A stretch of DNA of 64,000 bases from assembly GCA_030267565.1 (NCBI GenBank), contig BRXU01000003.1, positions 620,001 through 684,000 on the forward strand, given 5' to 3'. Made by a program: the position numbers and the translations under genes. Below the pieces are notes generated by a model, which saw only the letters and a list, made by a program, of their open reading frames with translations, did not search any database and had not been told where the DNA came from. Below, one piece after another: positions 47,570-58,981 of the stretch (position 1 is its first letter; every line of letters begins with the position of its first letter). The DNA comes from Pleodorina starrii. Lineage: Eukaryota; Chlorophyta; Chlorophyceae; Chlamydomonadales; Volvocaceae.

Positions 47570-49472
47570 TAGCGGTGCAATGCGTTTTGGGCGGTTTAGA
47601 GGTTTTAGGGGTTAAAGAAAATGGGGGGCTCGGGGAGTAATGGCCGCGACAGCAGCAGCAGTGCCGCCAGGGTCCATATCGGCACCGGCCGGTGGGGGCT
47701 GAATACATGAGTGGTGCAAGAGGAGCGACGGGGGTCACTTGGGGCCGCCGGGAGGGATGTGGTGGCTTGGCGACAACTTGGACGAGGGGCGCCAGTTGGT
47801 GAAGGGATGGCATGGCATGTGGGTTGCGGCTTGGAGGGCTTCGGCGCGGGGGCGGGGTAAGGGGCTTGGGGCAGTGAGGCTGTTTGCGGGCTGTTTGGGA
47901 CCGAGGAGGGTCGGGTGCGTGTTGACTGTTGAGACCGGGGGCACAAGAGTCCGCTCGCGGACATGGCGGTGCGGTTTGCTGTCTCGCAACGGGGGCCGGA
48001 AGGGGCTCGCGCGCGCAAACCACGGACCCTAAGGCACCCCGGAGGTCTTCCCCGTTTTGCACACAGGGGGCACACAGGCACACACACGCGGAAGAGCGGT
48101 GCGTGCGCGAGTTTGTGCGGGGGGCGCGAGGCGCTTGCAGGCCGGTCCACTGGGGGGGAGGTCTAGTTGCTGTCAGCGTGCATCGGTGGGTGGATGGGTA
48201 AAGGGGCTTCTGCTGACCACCGACCCGCTGACCCGGTGTGATGGATGCGGCAGTCGGCCAGGAGGTGGAGGCCGACCCCGACCGGGCAGGTGCGGGTGCG
48301 GGTGTGGGTGAAGCTGCGTGTGGGGAAATGCAGGGGGGTGCGGTTGTGTTGTGTTGTGGGTTTATTGGGGTCGTTTCAGGGGGCTCCAGAGAATTGGGAC
48401 GGCGGGCTGGCGCTCTGCCGCTGAGAGCCGAGCCGAGTCGAGCTGAGCTATGAGCTATTAGGCGGCGGAGACTTTCCCCGCATGAGGACGGATGGGGGCT
48501 TCGCCGGGCAATGTTGCCAGGTGCCGCATGCCATTGGGTGTCCTTCGGCGGTGTGCTGTGCTGTCGGTGTCGTTCTCGTTGCGTTGGGAGGAAGGGGAGG
48601 AATGCAGGCTGCTCGGATGCTCGCCCGTGTCGATTCAACGCACACACGCGCGCTCGTTGGGGGGTGGGGGAGGGGCTGCCCACGCTCCTTCGCGCGCAGC
48701 AGCCGACCGGCCACAGGTCGGCTTTGGTCTCAAAAGATGTCCGGTCCCGCGCAAGTCTGCGTCCGGCGGGGGCTGGCAAAGGTGGCAGTGCGCGCAGGCT
48801 GTGCTCCTGGGACCCGCACGATACGGTACCCCCGCGGAAGCCACCTCAATGCACAAAGTTCAGTTCGAGCACACACACACCCTTTCGCAAGAGGAAGCGA
48901 AGTCGCGGCTGCGGATTTGGCAAGTGAGCTTCCCCCGCGGCCGGTAACCTCGCCGCCCCCCTCCCACGGGTATACCAGTATTGAGACGCGTCAAGGTCCC
49001 TTACAAACGCCTCCTACGTCCCCTAATGAAAGGTACGGTAGGACAGCCCGATAACGATGCAGGGCGCATGCGGCATCGCCGTTCCCCTGCCTCCTCCCTT
49101 CCCTCCCTGCAGCACTGGACGTCCTCCGGGGGGCCATCCTATGAGCACACAGAAATGGAGGGCCGTTCAAAATTTCCGCTCTCACACACGCTCACTCTCA
49201 CCCGCTTGCTGCCATTCTCCATCTTCACGTCGCACGCGCGCAACTCCCGCTGCGGCGTGGCGTCTCCTCTCCCGTAAGAGTCCCAGCGGCCACCCGCGCC
49301 ACCCTTCTTTTCCCTCCCCTCCTCTCCCCCTCGTGTCTTTCATTCGCACAAAAATGGCACCACCGCCGCGCCCCAGCACCCACCACCACCGCCAGCACCG
49401 AGCCCAGGTCGTGAAACGTCGCCGGGCAAGCGGAAGGCAATCAGGAAGCGGCGCCTCCCCCGCGCCGGGCTC
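47570..49472. other. Convergent 3' region, CABIN1 and SET genes
   Basis: Tail-to-tail interval of 1.9 kb with (CA)/(GT)-rich patches. TTACA at 49001-49005 (TGTAA on the minus strand), about 470 bases past the SET stop codon, is the best polyadenylation candidate for that gene. No TGTAA was noticed shortly after the CABIN1 stop. No other gene is supported. Confidence 0.5.
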
Positions 49473-52400
49473 TTAGGCGATGCCGTCCTTGAAAAAGCTG
49501 TCGTACGTCGTACGGCCCTCTGCGGCAGCGCAACGGCCAAGGCGGGGGAGGGGCGGGGTATCCAACGTCAGCTGACGGGGTACCGTACATGCGGGTGCGC
49601 GTGCGTATGACGATGTGTCGGGTCAGTTGGGGGTTAGTTGAGTGCCGCCTCTTGAGGGAGGCTCTAAGTGAGGCTCTGGGTGTTGTTGAGGGTGTCACCT
49701 CCGTCACTGAGTTGGCCTCTCGGAAGGGCCTCTCGGCCGCCATTGCCTGCCAAGCCAAGGACATGTCTCCACAGCCCGCAACAAACGCGGCGGCACCAGA
49801 ACCCAGAACCCGCGTCTCCGACACTACCGGGCGGAGGGCGCACCAGCCCACCGGCCCACCAGCCCACCACATCCTCCCTCCCCCGGCCTAGCCCACCGCT
49901 GCACTCCCGAGACCCCACATCCACCCACCCAACCCACCCACCATCGTCCACCAGCCCCAGCCTCCTCAGCCGGCGCTCCTGGTAGTACACCAGTCGCTTC
50001 AGCTGAGTGGCGCGGCGGTCCTCAAAGAAGCGAGCCACAGCGTCCAGAGCCTCCTTCTCACCCAGCCGGACCTAAGGGGGGGGCCGGGGGAGGGGGCGCA
50101 GCAGGGTTGGGCAGGGGGGGAAGGAATGAGCACTCGCATAACCCATCCACTCCGCCCACTTCAGCTACACTGTTCGAAGCGGTTCAGTCGAACGCATCGT
50201 CACCCTTGGGTCCCCCTCCCCTCCCTCCCCTCCTGCACATTCACGCATACACGAGATGCTCACAGGTGGGATGACTGGCTCGTCTCACCGCCACCCCCCC
50301 TCCCCAAGCCCCCGGGGCGCCAGCGGGAGCCCACCCACTCGCCCACTCGCCCAACCGGCCGCGCAGCAGCTGACCCGCCTAGCCAACCCGCCCACTCGCC
50401 TGCCCCATCCGCACCAGCCCCACTCCCCCCAACCTCCCACCGCCTAACACCCCATCCCAGACCCTCAAACCCCCCTGCAGACCCACCAGCAGCGCCGCCT
50501 CTGCCCGGCTGCCCTTGGGCGCACTCCCCGCCCGCAGCGCCGCCAGGTCCTCATCGATGGAGGTGCCGTACCCCGACAGAGCCGCCCGGGCGCCTCCCGC
50601 CAGAGTGGAGCACACCGCATCCTCATTGGGCTCACTCACCTGAGGGGGTGAGGGGGGGGGGAAAGAGGGGAGAGGCCGGGAGGTTGGCAGGGAGGGGAAG
50701 GGAGGGGGAGGAGTGAAAAGAAGATACCGGTACCGAAGCGGAGACGGAGGGAGAGGGAGGGAAGGGGAGGGAGGGTTGCAGGCCCCGGGTGGGTTCGGGT
50801 TGCAGTGGTGGGGATGGGGTTGCGAGTGGAACGCGCCACGGGTACTGGTCGCAGCAACCCGCGCTAATGCGGTGGGGTCAGGCGGGGGTTGCACGGCGTT
50901 CGCTTATACACACACATTACAGACAAGCAGACGCACGCAGGCAGCTGCGCTGCATTGCGGACTTCCTTGGCTGCCCTCCCCGTTCCAATATCCCTTCCTT
51001 CACACAACAACACCGAGTCCGGGATAGCCCGTCGGGACAGTCTTCAGGTTGCCTGTCCCGACAAGCTATCCCGGACTCGGTGCTGTTGTGTCGGGGCGGT
51101 CTTCAGGTTGCCACTAAGGGTCTTAAACCTCTCAAACACGCACACATACACGCTCATGGCCTCCCAGCCTGCTTTCATCCCAATATGTCAGGCAGCCAGC
51201 CACTTTTTGCCTTTTGGACAGTTATCCTTACTCCTAGCCGCCCCCTCCAGCCCCTCCAGCCCCCCCCCTCAGCCCCCTCACCGGGTCCTGCATGAAGCTC
51301 CAAACGTCATTGCGGAAAATGGACTCCAGCAGAAACACGTCACCGGCTGGATGGATGAGGGGAGGAGGGGGCGAGAGGCGGGTAAGAGAGGGCGGGAGAG
51401 GCGAGTGGGAGGGGTGTGGGGTTGTGGGAGGGAGGGTGGTAAAGAGACTGACATCGGCGCGCACTGGCCGCCCCCCCAAGCTCCCCCCGTCACGGGCGCT
51501 TGCGTCCCTCTCGCGTCCCTCTCGTGCCCCTCCGCCTGCGCCCCTCAGGTCAGCCGAAACTGCCCAAGCTCCCCCCCGGCGACGGCACGGGAAGGGACAC
51601 GAGCCCGTCCCCGCCACGAAACGCGGAACACGTGCACACGCCCTCTCGCCCCCCTCCACCCCGGACTCCCCGCCCCTTATCCTTGATCCCCCCCAACCCC
51701 TCTCACCCCTCCCGGCCCTCACCCTTGAGCTCCATGAGCCTCAGGTAGGCCATCATCTCGGCACCCGGCTGCTCGTCCGGAGTCAGGTTGTACGTCATGG
51801 ACTGCCGTAGACCGTTGCTCTGCGGGGGGGGGGGAGGGGCAACAAACGCACGTTGGGGTGATGTGCGTGCTGGCCTCGGAGGGGCCTCGGGCTGGCCTCG
51901 GGGACAGGTGGTGGCGACACAGGCCTGGACATCCCTTGCACCGAATGTCCGAATCCATGCGTGTGAGCTACCGCAGTCCACCTGTCCTACTCGTGCTAGA
52001 TTGTACACAGCCCTCGGACCCCGACTGCTGCGGCGTGGTGGCAACTGGCAAGGCAAGGCACGCCCAGCCGAAAGCGCCTTTCACTCCCTGAACCCTCATG
52101 GCCCCCTCTTCCACCAATCCCAGGACCATGATGCGTCATCCGGCAGATTCGTGTGTCAAACCAAACCAAAACTTCCTCTCAACCTCAACCTCCCTAGCTA
52201 AACTAATCGCTGCTGCTGCCGTACCTCCAGAATGTCAAGCTTGTCATCGATGAACCGGTCGCTGTCGGGCATCGTCAGAGTCAGGCTGTAGCCGGCCTGA
52301 AGGGAGGGGGGGGGTCAAAGGCAGTGGCAGTAAGGCGACGGCAGCAGTGGCAGTAGTGATGGCCAGGGGTAGTAGTGATGGCCAGGGGCAGTGAAGGCAG

Positions 52401-55266
52401 TGAAGGCAGTGGCAGTAAGGACGGCAGCAGCAGTAGTGGCAGTAGTGATGGCACGTGAGACGAGCAGCTAGCGCAGTGGGTGCAGTGCAGGTGAGGAAGC
52501 CGTGTCAGGGCCCAGGACCCCAGCAAAATGGTGCCACAGGAATTCGAGTACATGGCTACACGTGGGCCGGTGTGGGCAGCCATACAAGACTGAACGGAAC
52601 CGGGGGTCCCGCAGCAGACCACCGTCCCCGTCTGTCTGTCTGTCTGTCCATGTATGCACACGCATACACACACGCTCACCAACACACCGACACACCAACA
52701 CCCACACATGCATGAGTCTTCCTTGAGGGTACACCCGGAAGAAGACCCGTCACCGCAGCACACATGCACATACACACACACACACCCGCGCGCTCCCACC
52801 GCACGGCGCCTCTCTTCCCGTACCGATGCCGTACCTTGGGGCTGGCCGTGTCGATGACTCCGTAATCCAGCAGTACGGGTCCGTCCAGCTTCCCCGGGCC
52901 GTAGTCCATTGAGAGGGCCTCGCCCTTGCGGATGGGCCTGTGGGGGGGCACCAGCGCGCGTGTGTTGGGGGTCGGGTCTCATCCGCTGCTGGTGTGTGTA
53001 TGTGTGTGTTGCAGAGCGGGGTCGCGTGAATGTGTGTGTGTGAGTGTTGAGGCCATGATGGGCGCCATCTACCAGTAATGTTTGTCAAACCGTCCGTAGT
53101 TGCATATGGCGGCTTGAGACGAATGGTGACAATATGTGTGGGGGACTTGCATCCTGGCGGTAAGACGTTACCCTTAAGAGGACCAAACCAGCCTGACGAC
53201 TTATATATACTGATTATTTTCCTCAACGTACACCAAGACACCATGGTGTAGTGGAATCACGTCTGTCTCACACACAGGAGGTCCCCAGATCGAAACTGGG
53301 TGGTGTCAAATCTCTCAAACTCCCTCATTTTCAAACGCAAAACACACGTTTCATTGCGGTTGGGAACATAGCGCGGGATGAGCGCTGAAGAGGATTTCGG
53401 CCGAGCGTTATCCCCCGGCAGCGAGCAGGGACGGTGTAGCCAGCTGCTCGGTACTTCCAGGCTTATTAATCCTCCGTTAGGGCGCCCAGGTCTGAGCGGC
53501 ACGAGTACCTTCCAGGCGGACCCCCTTGGCTGAGCCCACGTTGTTGTGGTTCCGCCACAGTGGTCCCAGAAACCCAGACCCTCGGAAGAGTAGAGCCTAT
53601 TGACCTATCTGTGTTTGGAGGTGGGGGGGGTTCTTGCCAGCGCTGTGCGGTCCGCTCCCCCCCACCTCCCCCCACCCCCCCATACACCCACCCACCTGGT
53701 CGCCTCCACCACCAGCACCTGCCCCCTTCCAAACAGCCCCGCGGACCGGACCGACAGCTTCGAGTTGGAGGCGCGCCGGTGAGACACCTGCGCGGGGGGG
53801 ACGGGGGGAGGCGAGAAGGGGGGAGGCGAGAAGGGGGCGCGACATGCGGGGTGAGAGGCGGAGCAGGGCGGAGAGGAGCGGGGGTCGCATGTGTCGTTGA
53901 TGTGTGTCCTGCAAGCGTAGTGGCGGCGCCAACCCCGGCAACGCCCGGCAAGCCCCCCCTTCACCCCTGCCCGGCTTGCCGGGCGTGGCCCGGCAAGCCC
54001 CCCTTCACCCTTTCACCCTTTCACCCTTTCACCCTTTCACCCCTCCCCTCCCCTCCCCTCCCCTCCCCTCCCCACCCCTCCCCTCCCCTCCCCTCCCCTC
54101 CCCTCCCCTCCCCGCCCGGTGAGTCCCCACCAGCTCCGTCAACGGCGTCAGTGCAATCTTGGCTCCGTCCAGCGGCGCGTGACTGCGACTGCGCACCGCC
54201 GCCACCGCCCACAGAAAGTGCGGCAGGCTGAAGACGGCGGGCGGGAAGGCGGCGGGGCTGGCGGCGAAGAGGCCCGACTGAAGCTGAGAGAAGGTGGACC
54301 GGAAGAACGACCTGCGGGGATGGCGGATGGGGGAGGGGGCCGAGGGCCGACGGGACGGGCCGAGGAGGCGGGGGGAGTGTTGCCGGGCAGGGCGCGGGGG
54401 GCGAGGGGTGAAGTGTGGTGATGGTACTAGGTGCGGCAAGCAGGGCGTGGGGGGTGTGGGGTGCGGGCGGGCGGCGGGGTACGCAGCACAGTTGGGTCGG
54501 GGGATGGCTATGGGCCGGAGGGAAGGACGGGTGGAGCACGGGGGGAAGTCGCACGCGCTAAACCAGCCCACGGACTGATCCACAGGCACACCCAGATCGC
54601 TGCGGATCCTGTATGTATCGTCCGCGTGGTGGTGGGGACGGGAGGCGGAGGGGGAAGGAGTATGGGGGGAAGCATGTCGGGTGCCTTCGTGCGCCACTGG
54701 GGATTGAAGGGGTGGGTGGGGGGCGTTGACGGCCGGAGACGGCCGGAGACTCACATGTATCCTCCGAGGGTTTGGAGCACCTGCGTGCCCTGGAGCTCCC
54801 GCAACTCCTCCTCGCTCCACAGCAGCGGCGAGTCAAGGTCCTCTGGGATGCTCTCCGCGAAGGGCGCCAGCTCCGACTTGACGCTGCCAAAGCGGTCCGC
54901 GACGAGCTGCAATGCAAGCTGCAGCCATGGCTCCAGCCCAGCAGCGGCAGCCAGCTTGCCGACCGTGGTCTTCTTCACCGCCTCAGCTGAGAGCCAAGCG
55001 CTGTCAGGGATAGAAACCAGCACGTCGCCCTGCTGCGCATCCGCCGATGCAATTAGGAGCGGCCGGTCGGTGAGCAGGTCGGAGGAGAGGGAGGCGCGCT
55101 CCAGTTTAGCTCCTTTGCTGGTAGCCCATGATATGGCCGCATCTGCCGAGACGCTGCTGGCGACCGCGGACGCAGCTCGGCATGCAAGGCGAGCCGGTCG
55201 CTTGCAGCCCGCCCGCCTCAAGCCCGGTGCGCGATTGGGCACGTGAGCTTTGAATGCTTGCTGCAT
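49473..55266 (-). CDS. SET-domain methyltransferase, Rubisco LSMT-like, ten exons
   Basis: Minus-strand exons: 55266-54755, 54311-54131, 53787-53696, 52937-52835, 52296-52225, 51819-51723, 51346-51282, 50639-50487, 50071-49942 and 49519-49473; phases agree and give 483 residues, the usual LSMT size. The first 40 residues are Arg/Ala-rich and acid-free, a likely chloroplast transit peptide. The SET N-flanking part includes SIPDSAWLSAEAV and PLLWSEEELRELQGTQ; the core ends in LLDYGVI, with the family's catalytic Tyr. The C-terminal Rubisco-LSMT substrate-binding domain follows: SDRFIDDKLDILE, FLLESIFRNDVW, SGYGTSIDEDL and LVYYQERRLRRLGLV. Such enzymes methylate lysines of chloroplast proteins (Rubisco large subunit, fructose-bisphosphate aldolase); the substrate here is not known. 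The usual Asn-His pair of the SET core reads Ser-His (TELVSHRR). It is transcribed toward CABIN1. Confidence 0.9.
51003..51090. repeat. 38-bp foldback hairpin in SET-gene intron 7
   Basis: Arms at 51003-51040 and 51053-51090 pair over 38 positions with three mismatches, around a 12-base loop (TCTTCAGGTTGC). Loop and inner arm recur as an extra direct copy just downstream (TCGGGGCGGTCTTCAGGTTG from 51091). It lies inside the intron 50640-51281. The stem length and near-perfect pairing resemble algal miRNA precursors, but a foldback transposon remnant is equally possible. Confidence 0.85.
53237..53308 (+). pseudogene. tRNA-Val(CAC)-like sequence, probable SINE head
   Basis: 72 bases fold as a cloverleaf. 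The 7-bp acceptor stem GACACCA/TGGTGTC is perfect; the short D arm has loop TAGTGGAAT; the anticodon stem is 5 bp with loop CTCACAC (anticodon CAC, valine); the T arm is CCCAG/CTGGG. The T loop is ATCGAAA instead of the normal TTC start, there is no T-run terminator directly after it, and it sits antisense in intron 3 of the SET gene. I therefore read it as the head of a retroposed element, not a working tRNA gene. Confidence 0.65.
53237..53598 (+). mobile_element. tRNA-derived SINE-like element
   Basis: The tRNA-Val-like head is followed by about 290 bases of body. The body ends with ATTAATCCTCC, then TTGTTGTGGTTCC, CAGTGGTCCC and finally ACCCTCGGAAGAGTAGAGC. The same words, in the same order, occur in the two partial copies near 21.5-21.85 kb, so this is a dispersed family. 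It lies antisense in intron 3 of the SET gene. No clear target-site duplication was seen. Confidence 0.55.
54000..54116. repeat. (CACCCTTT)n and (CCCCT)n in SET-gene intron 2
   Basis: An 8-base repeat (CACCCTTT, five copies) is followed by about 14 copies of CCCCT. On the coding (minus) strand this is a G-rich array starting about 15 bases after the exon 2 donor (CTG|GTGGGG at 54131/54130). Confidence 0.94.
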
Positions 55267-55488
55267 GATTGCGATAAATATAATCCGCGAGTCCGATCTG
55301 CCTACAGCGTTGACAGATGCAAAAAAGAAAGTTCCTACAACCGTTTGCCAACAGTCAGCCTGTGCGAGCAGACGAGAGAGGCCCTGCTATGACCTCCAGG
55401 AACTAACTATGCTTAAGCTTAAACAAGTTCAAGCTTGAGGGACTGTAGAGCAAGGTCAAGCGGGGGGTACGACGGGCCCGCGGGCCAG

Positions 55489-55526
55489 TTGTCGGCATTT
55501 TTCGACCATCCGAAAAATGCCGACAA
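55489..55526. repeat. Perfect 16-bp hairpin
   Basis: TTGTCGGCATTTTTCG at 55489-55504 and its exact reverse complement at 55511-55526 flank a 6-base loop (ACCATC). It lies about 220 bases upstream of the SET start codon. It could be a promoter element, an RNA hairpin or the end of a small transposon. Confidence 0.9.
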
Positions 55527-56902
55527 CCACGGGCTTCCTGGACATCTTGGACGCGTGCAAACACTCCTGAAAACATTTCCCCCTAGCGTGCATGGATCTT
55601 TGCTATTTGGCGCACTCCACGGCAGCTTCCTGGTGCCCTCCGCCCCCGCTTAACTGTTCAAGTTCGGGGCTGTGTGGTGACACGCCCCGGCCCGCATCCC
55701 GCATGACGCGCCCCTTGCCCTGAGGAAGCATGCCGCGTTCCCCTTCCCTGGGGCACCCGTTGCGCAGCAGGAACACCTCAAACCCATCCCTTTCCAGGAG
55801 CCCGCCCCGCCGCCCCGCTCCCACGCATCGCTCTCTCATCCCTGGAGCGATCCACTGGAAACCACTTGATCCACTCCCCCTTGACAGGTCCGATCTGCAC
55901 CTGACAAATCCCCCTCCTATGGGAGTATGGGTCCACGGTACTCGACGGACTTCTTGCGGATGCCGGTTCTGCAGAACTGGGAATGTGGGAAACTTCGAAA
56001 CTGCCAGCCTGGAGCTGGAGCTGCTGGGGCTGGGCCCAGGACATCGATGCTGAGTGTAAATGCATGTGTTGTGGTGGTGGGGGGGGGGTTGCGACCCAGA
56101 TCATAATGATGACACCGGGGATGAAAGATGAGGCGCCTTAGGGTGGGCCGTCACGGGCCGTTGCGGGCTCCTCAGGCCTCTATTACCAAGGCAGGTGGGG
56201 GGCGCTAAGCGGGTGCCCCCAACAGCCGGCGCCACAGCGGGCCACTCACGAACCCCCCAGCTAACTGACTCACATCGTCCCTGAGGTACGGGCCGTGGGT
56301 GATCTTGGGCCCCTGTGCCCCATTGAACACCGAATGGTCGCAGCACACAGCCGTACACACACATGTCGTACGGTATCTTCCACACATATCGGTACACACA
56401 TTACGCGATAACCCATTTGTACGACGGCGGAGTTCCGAAATGCAAGTGGCGATGGGACGCTGGAAGACAGCTCAAACCCGCCCAAAAAAGGGCTGCCGTG
56501 CACGATTTCAGCTGCCGTACCATCGGGCCCGGTTCAGCTGCCGTACCATGACGGAGGTGATTAAATGCAGGGGGGTTGTGTGCGCAACAAAACACAGCAA
56601 ATTGAGCCGCCAGGTCTTCTCCCCACAGCCCAATAAACCTAGCAGCCCCACAGCAGCCCCAAATGGCCAATTAGACCCACAGAGTCGTGCGATCGCACTA
56701 CCGGTATGTAGCTGTTATCCAGCTCCTCTGTAATTAATTAACCCAAATGGCTTCCCCCGCGAGTGGCCTGACAGGCCGGCTATGAGTGTAACAAATGAGA
56801 TGTTGTGCGGGGTCGTCGCAACTCGGCTGCAAACTCCGAAAGGTCGAGGCAGGTGCGGGGCCGATTGCGGCCCACGGGCCCGCCCGCGAACGACGCCAGT
56901 GT

Positions 56903-56922
56903 GAAACCCTAAAACCCTAAAA
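56903..56922. repeat. Telomere-like CCCTAAAA words
   Basis: Two and a half copies of AAAACCCT in an intergenic stretch. Confidence 0.8.
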
Positions 56923-58981
56923 CTTCGCGCCCACCAAGTGTGCTTGGCATGGCGAGAGCATAAACCGGATGGTCAAGGTCAAGATTGGTCAAGATTGGTC
57001 AAGGGAAATAGGTCAAATGCATAGCGCAGGTCCAAGCTGCAATACATGCGCCCCGTACAACTGCCGTATTCGGCACGTGCGGCTACACCCGCTGCGGTCC
57101 ACCCGCCGCGGCTCCGAAGGCCCTTCCCCCCCTTGGCCGGTTGGAACGCATCCTGCCGTACTCCACTCCACTCCGCCCAACCATCCACTAAAAAAGAATA
57201 ACAAGAGTGAGTGCCTGCTGCGCAGGTCGTATGTACGGCAAAAAACATTAGGTAGTACGGCGCGCAAACGGCAAAGTGCGGCCCGGGCCCTGTCTGTATG
57301 CCCGGACTCCCGCACGCTCTCTCTCTCTCTCTCTCTCACCCCTCTGCCAGCGGGCCCACGGGCTGTGTACCCTTCCGATGGTCGTCAAGACCTTGAGCCC
57401 ACCCGGGGGCCCACCCGGGGGAAATACCAACAACATGCCCGAGAATTCTTTTGCAGCTGCAAAATCTAAACACAAGTTTGGCTCTACTTTTGTAGTCTTG
57501 TTCTAGAGTCTGGAGCCCACTGCATCAACCCCCACATCAGCGCACCCAGGATTCCGAAATGACTTCAGGGTCACCTCTGGGCTCAAAACACCCATCGGCC
57601 GATCGTACCATCAAAGCACGCCGCATCAGCCGTACAACGGTACAGACGGGAAGACAAAGTCATCGTACAAAATGTCGTACGACGTGGAGTGACCAGCCGC
57701 AGCGGTCCGTTGTGTCGTTGTGGCCCCGACCGCCTGCCCCCCTCTCTCTCTCGCGCGCGCACAGATCATGTACGGCACTTCCGGCAGCGTCGTACCGACC
57801 ATGCGGCACATTATTTTATTCTATTGCTTGATCAATGTATAATGTATATTGCCGGTGGAAACAACCGACCGACCTTCGGGTAAAGGGGTAAACACGCCTA
57901 CATACATCCACGCATGTAGCCTCGCCGCTGCTGGCCCGCTGCCCTCGTCGCTCTACCTGCCCCTACCTGCCCCACGTGGTCCTGCCTACTGCCCACTGCG
58001 CACTGCGCCCCCAACCTCCCCTCGGTTGCGACCTCCATTGGGGCCGTCATTGGGCCCGCAAAGCCGCAATCAAGACTGAGTAGAGCCTAAATCCCCTGCA
58101 CTGCACACACGCACGGCCAACCCGGGGGGGGGGCCTTCCCCGCCCTGCGTAAACAGACGTCGACGGGCGTGAACGCGTGATGCCCCGTGCCCTCGGCCCT
58201 ACCATGCCGGTACGAAATGCTAAAGCACCTGAATCATGCAAATCCGCGCGACGCAGATCATCAAGAAGCCCCAAGTGTGCGCGCCCAAGAAATTTTTAAT
58301 TGTTGCGCTTACTGTATTTATTGTCTTGATCGCCGTTCAGCGATCGTATTGTGTTTACGTATTGCGTTGCCTTTCCGGGGCTGGCAACGGTCCGCAGCGC
58401 ACCTTCATAGCGCAAAGCGCAGCACCGACCCATTTGAATTTGAAATTCAAACGGCGGTCGGCAGATGAAAGACGAAACGAAAGCAGACTGCGAGCACCCG
58501 GACGAAAAATAACCTAATCACCTGCGTGCTTATGTGCGCGACTACCACACCATACGGCGAATTTACCTGCTCACAAACCTAAAGCATGCGGGGCACGACG
58601 CCAACGAATCTTTGGCGCCATCAACCGTTACCGTTACTTACGAGCTGCTTAAGCAGCAGTCTGACTCCGGGGACATCGATCCCTTGGCGCGAGCTGGCGC
58701 CCAGACTAGTTCGGTAAAAGGAGTGTGTCACTACTTATTGCGGGGCCCCCGTATACCCCACGAGATCCCCCCTAAGGCTGCTTGGGGGGCCTTATCGCCG
58801 GGGACGGCAGCGAGGCACGGGAGGAATCCAAAAGCGAAACGCACCGAAAACAAACCCCAACCAACCCACCACAGGAAAAGCACATCAGGAGCGACAGGAG
58901 CAGTGCGCCTAAAGGCCCTTCATTATCCTCCTCCTTATGTCCTTATCAGTCCTTATGTGGGTCCCGCCGCCGGATCGCAGC

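Larger units (their letters stand above)
55267..58981. other. Intergenic region, SET to hemoglobin gene
   Basis: Promoter side of the SET gene and 3' side of the hemoglobin gene. It holds the perfect hairpin at 55489-55526, telomere-like words at 56903-56922 and a short sequence near 57515-57540 (TCTGGAGCCCACTG) similar to part of the SINE tails. No open frame could be tied to a family or to a splice chain. Confidence 0.45.

Noticed and set aside
53237..53308. Functional tRNA-Val gene
   Set aside because: The T loop lacks the conserved TTC start, there is no T-run terminator directly after it, and the sequence continues into a body shared with other loci.
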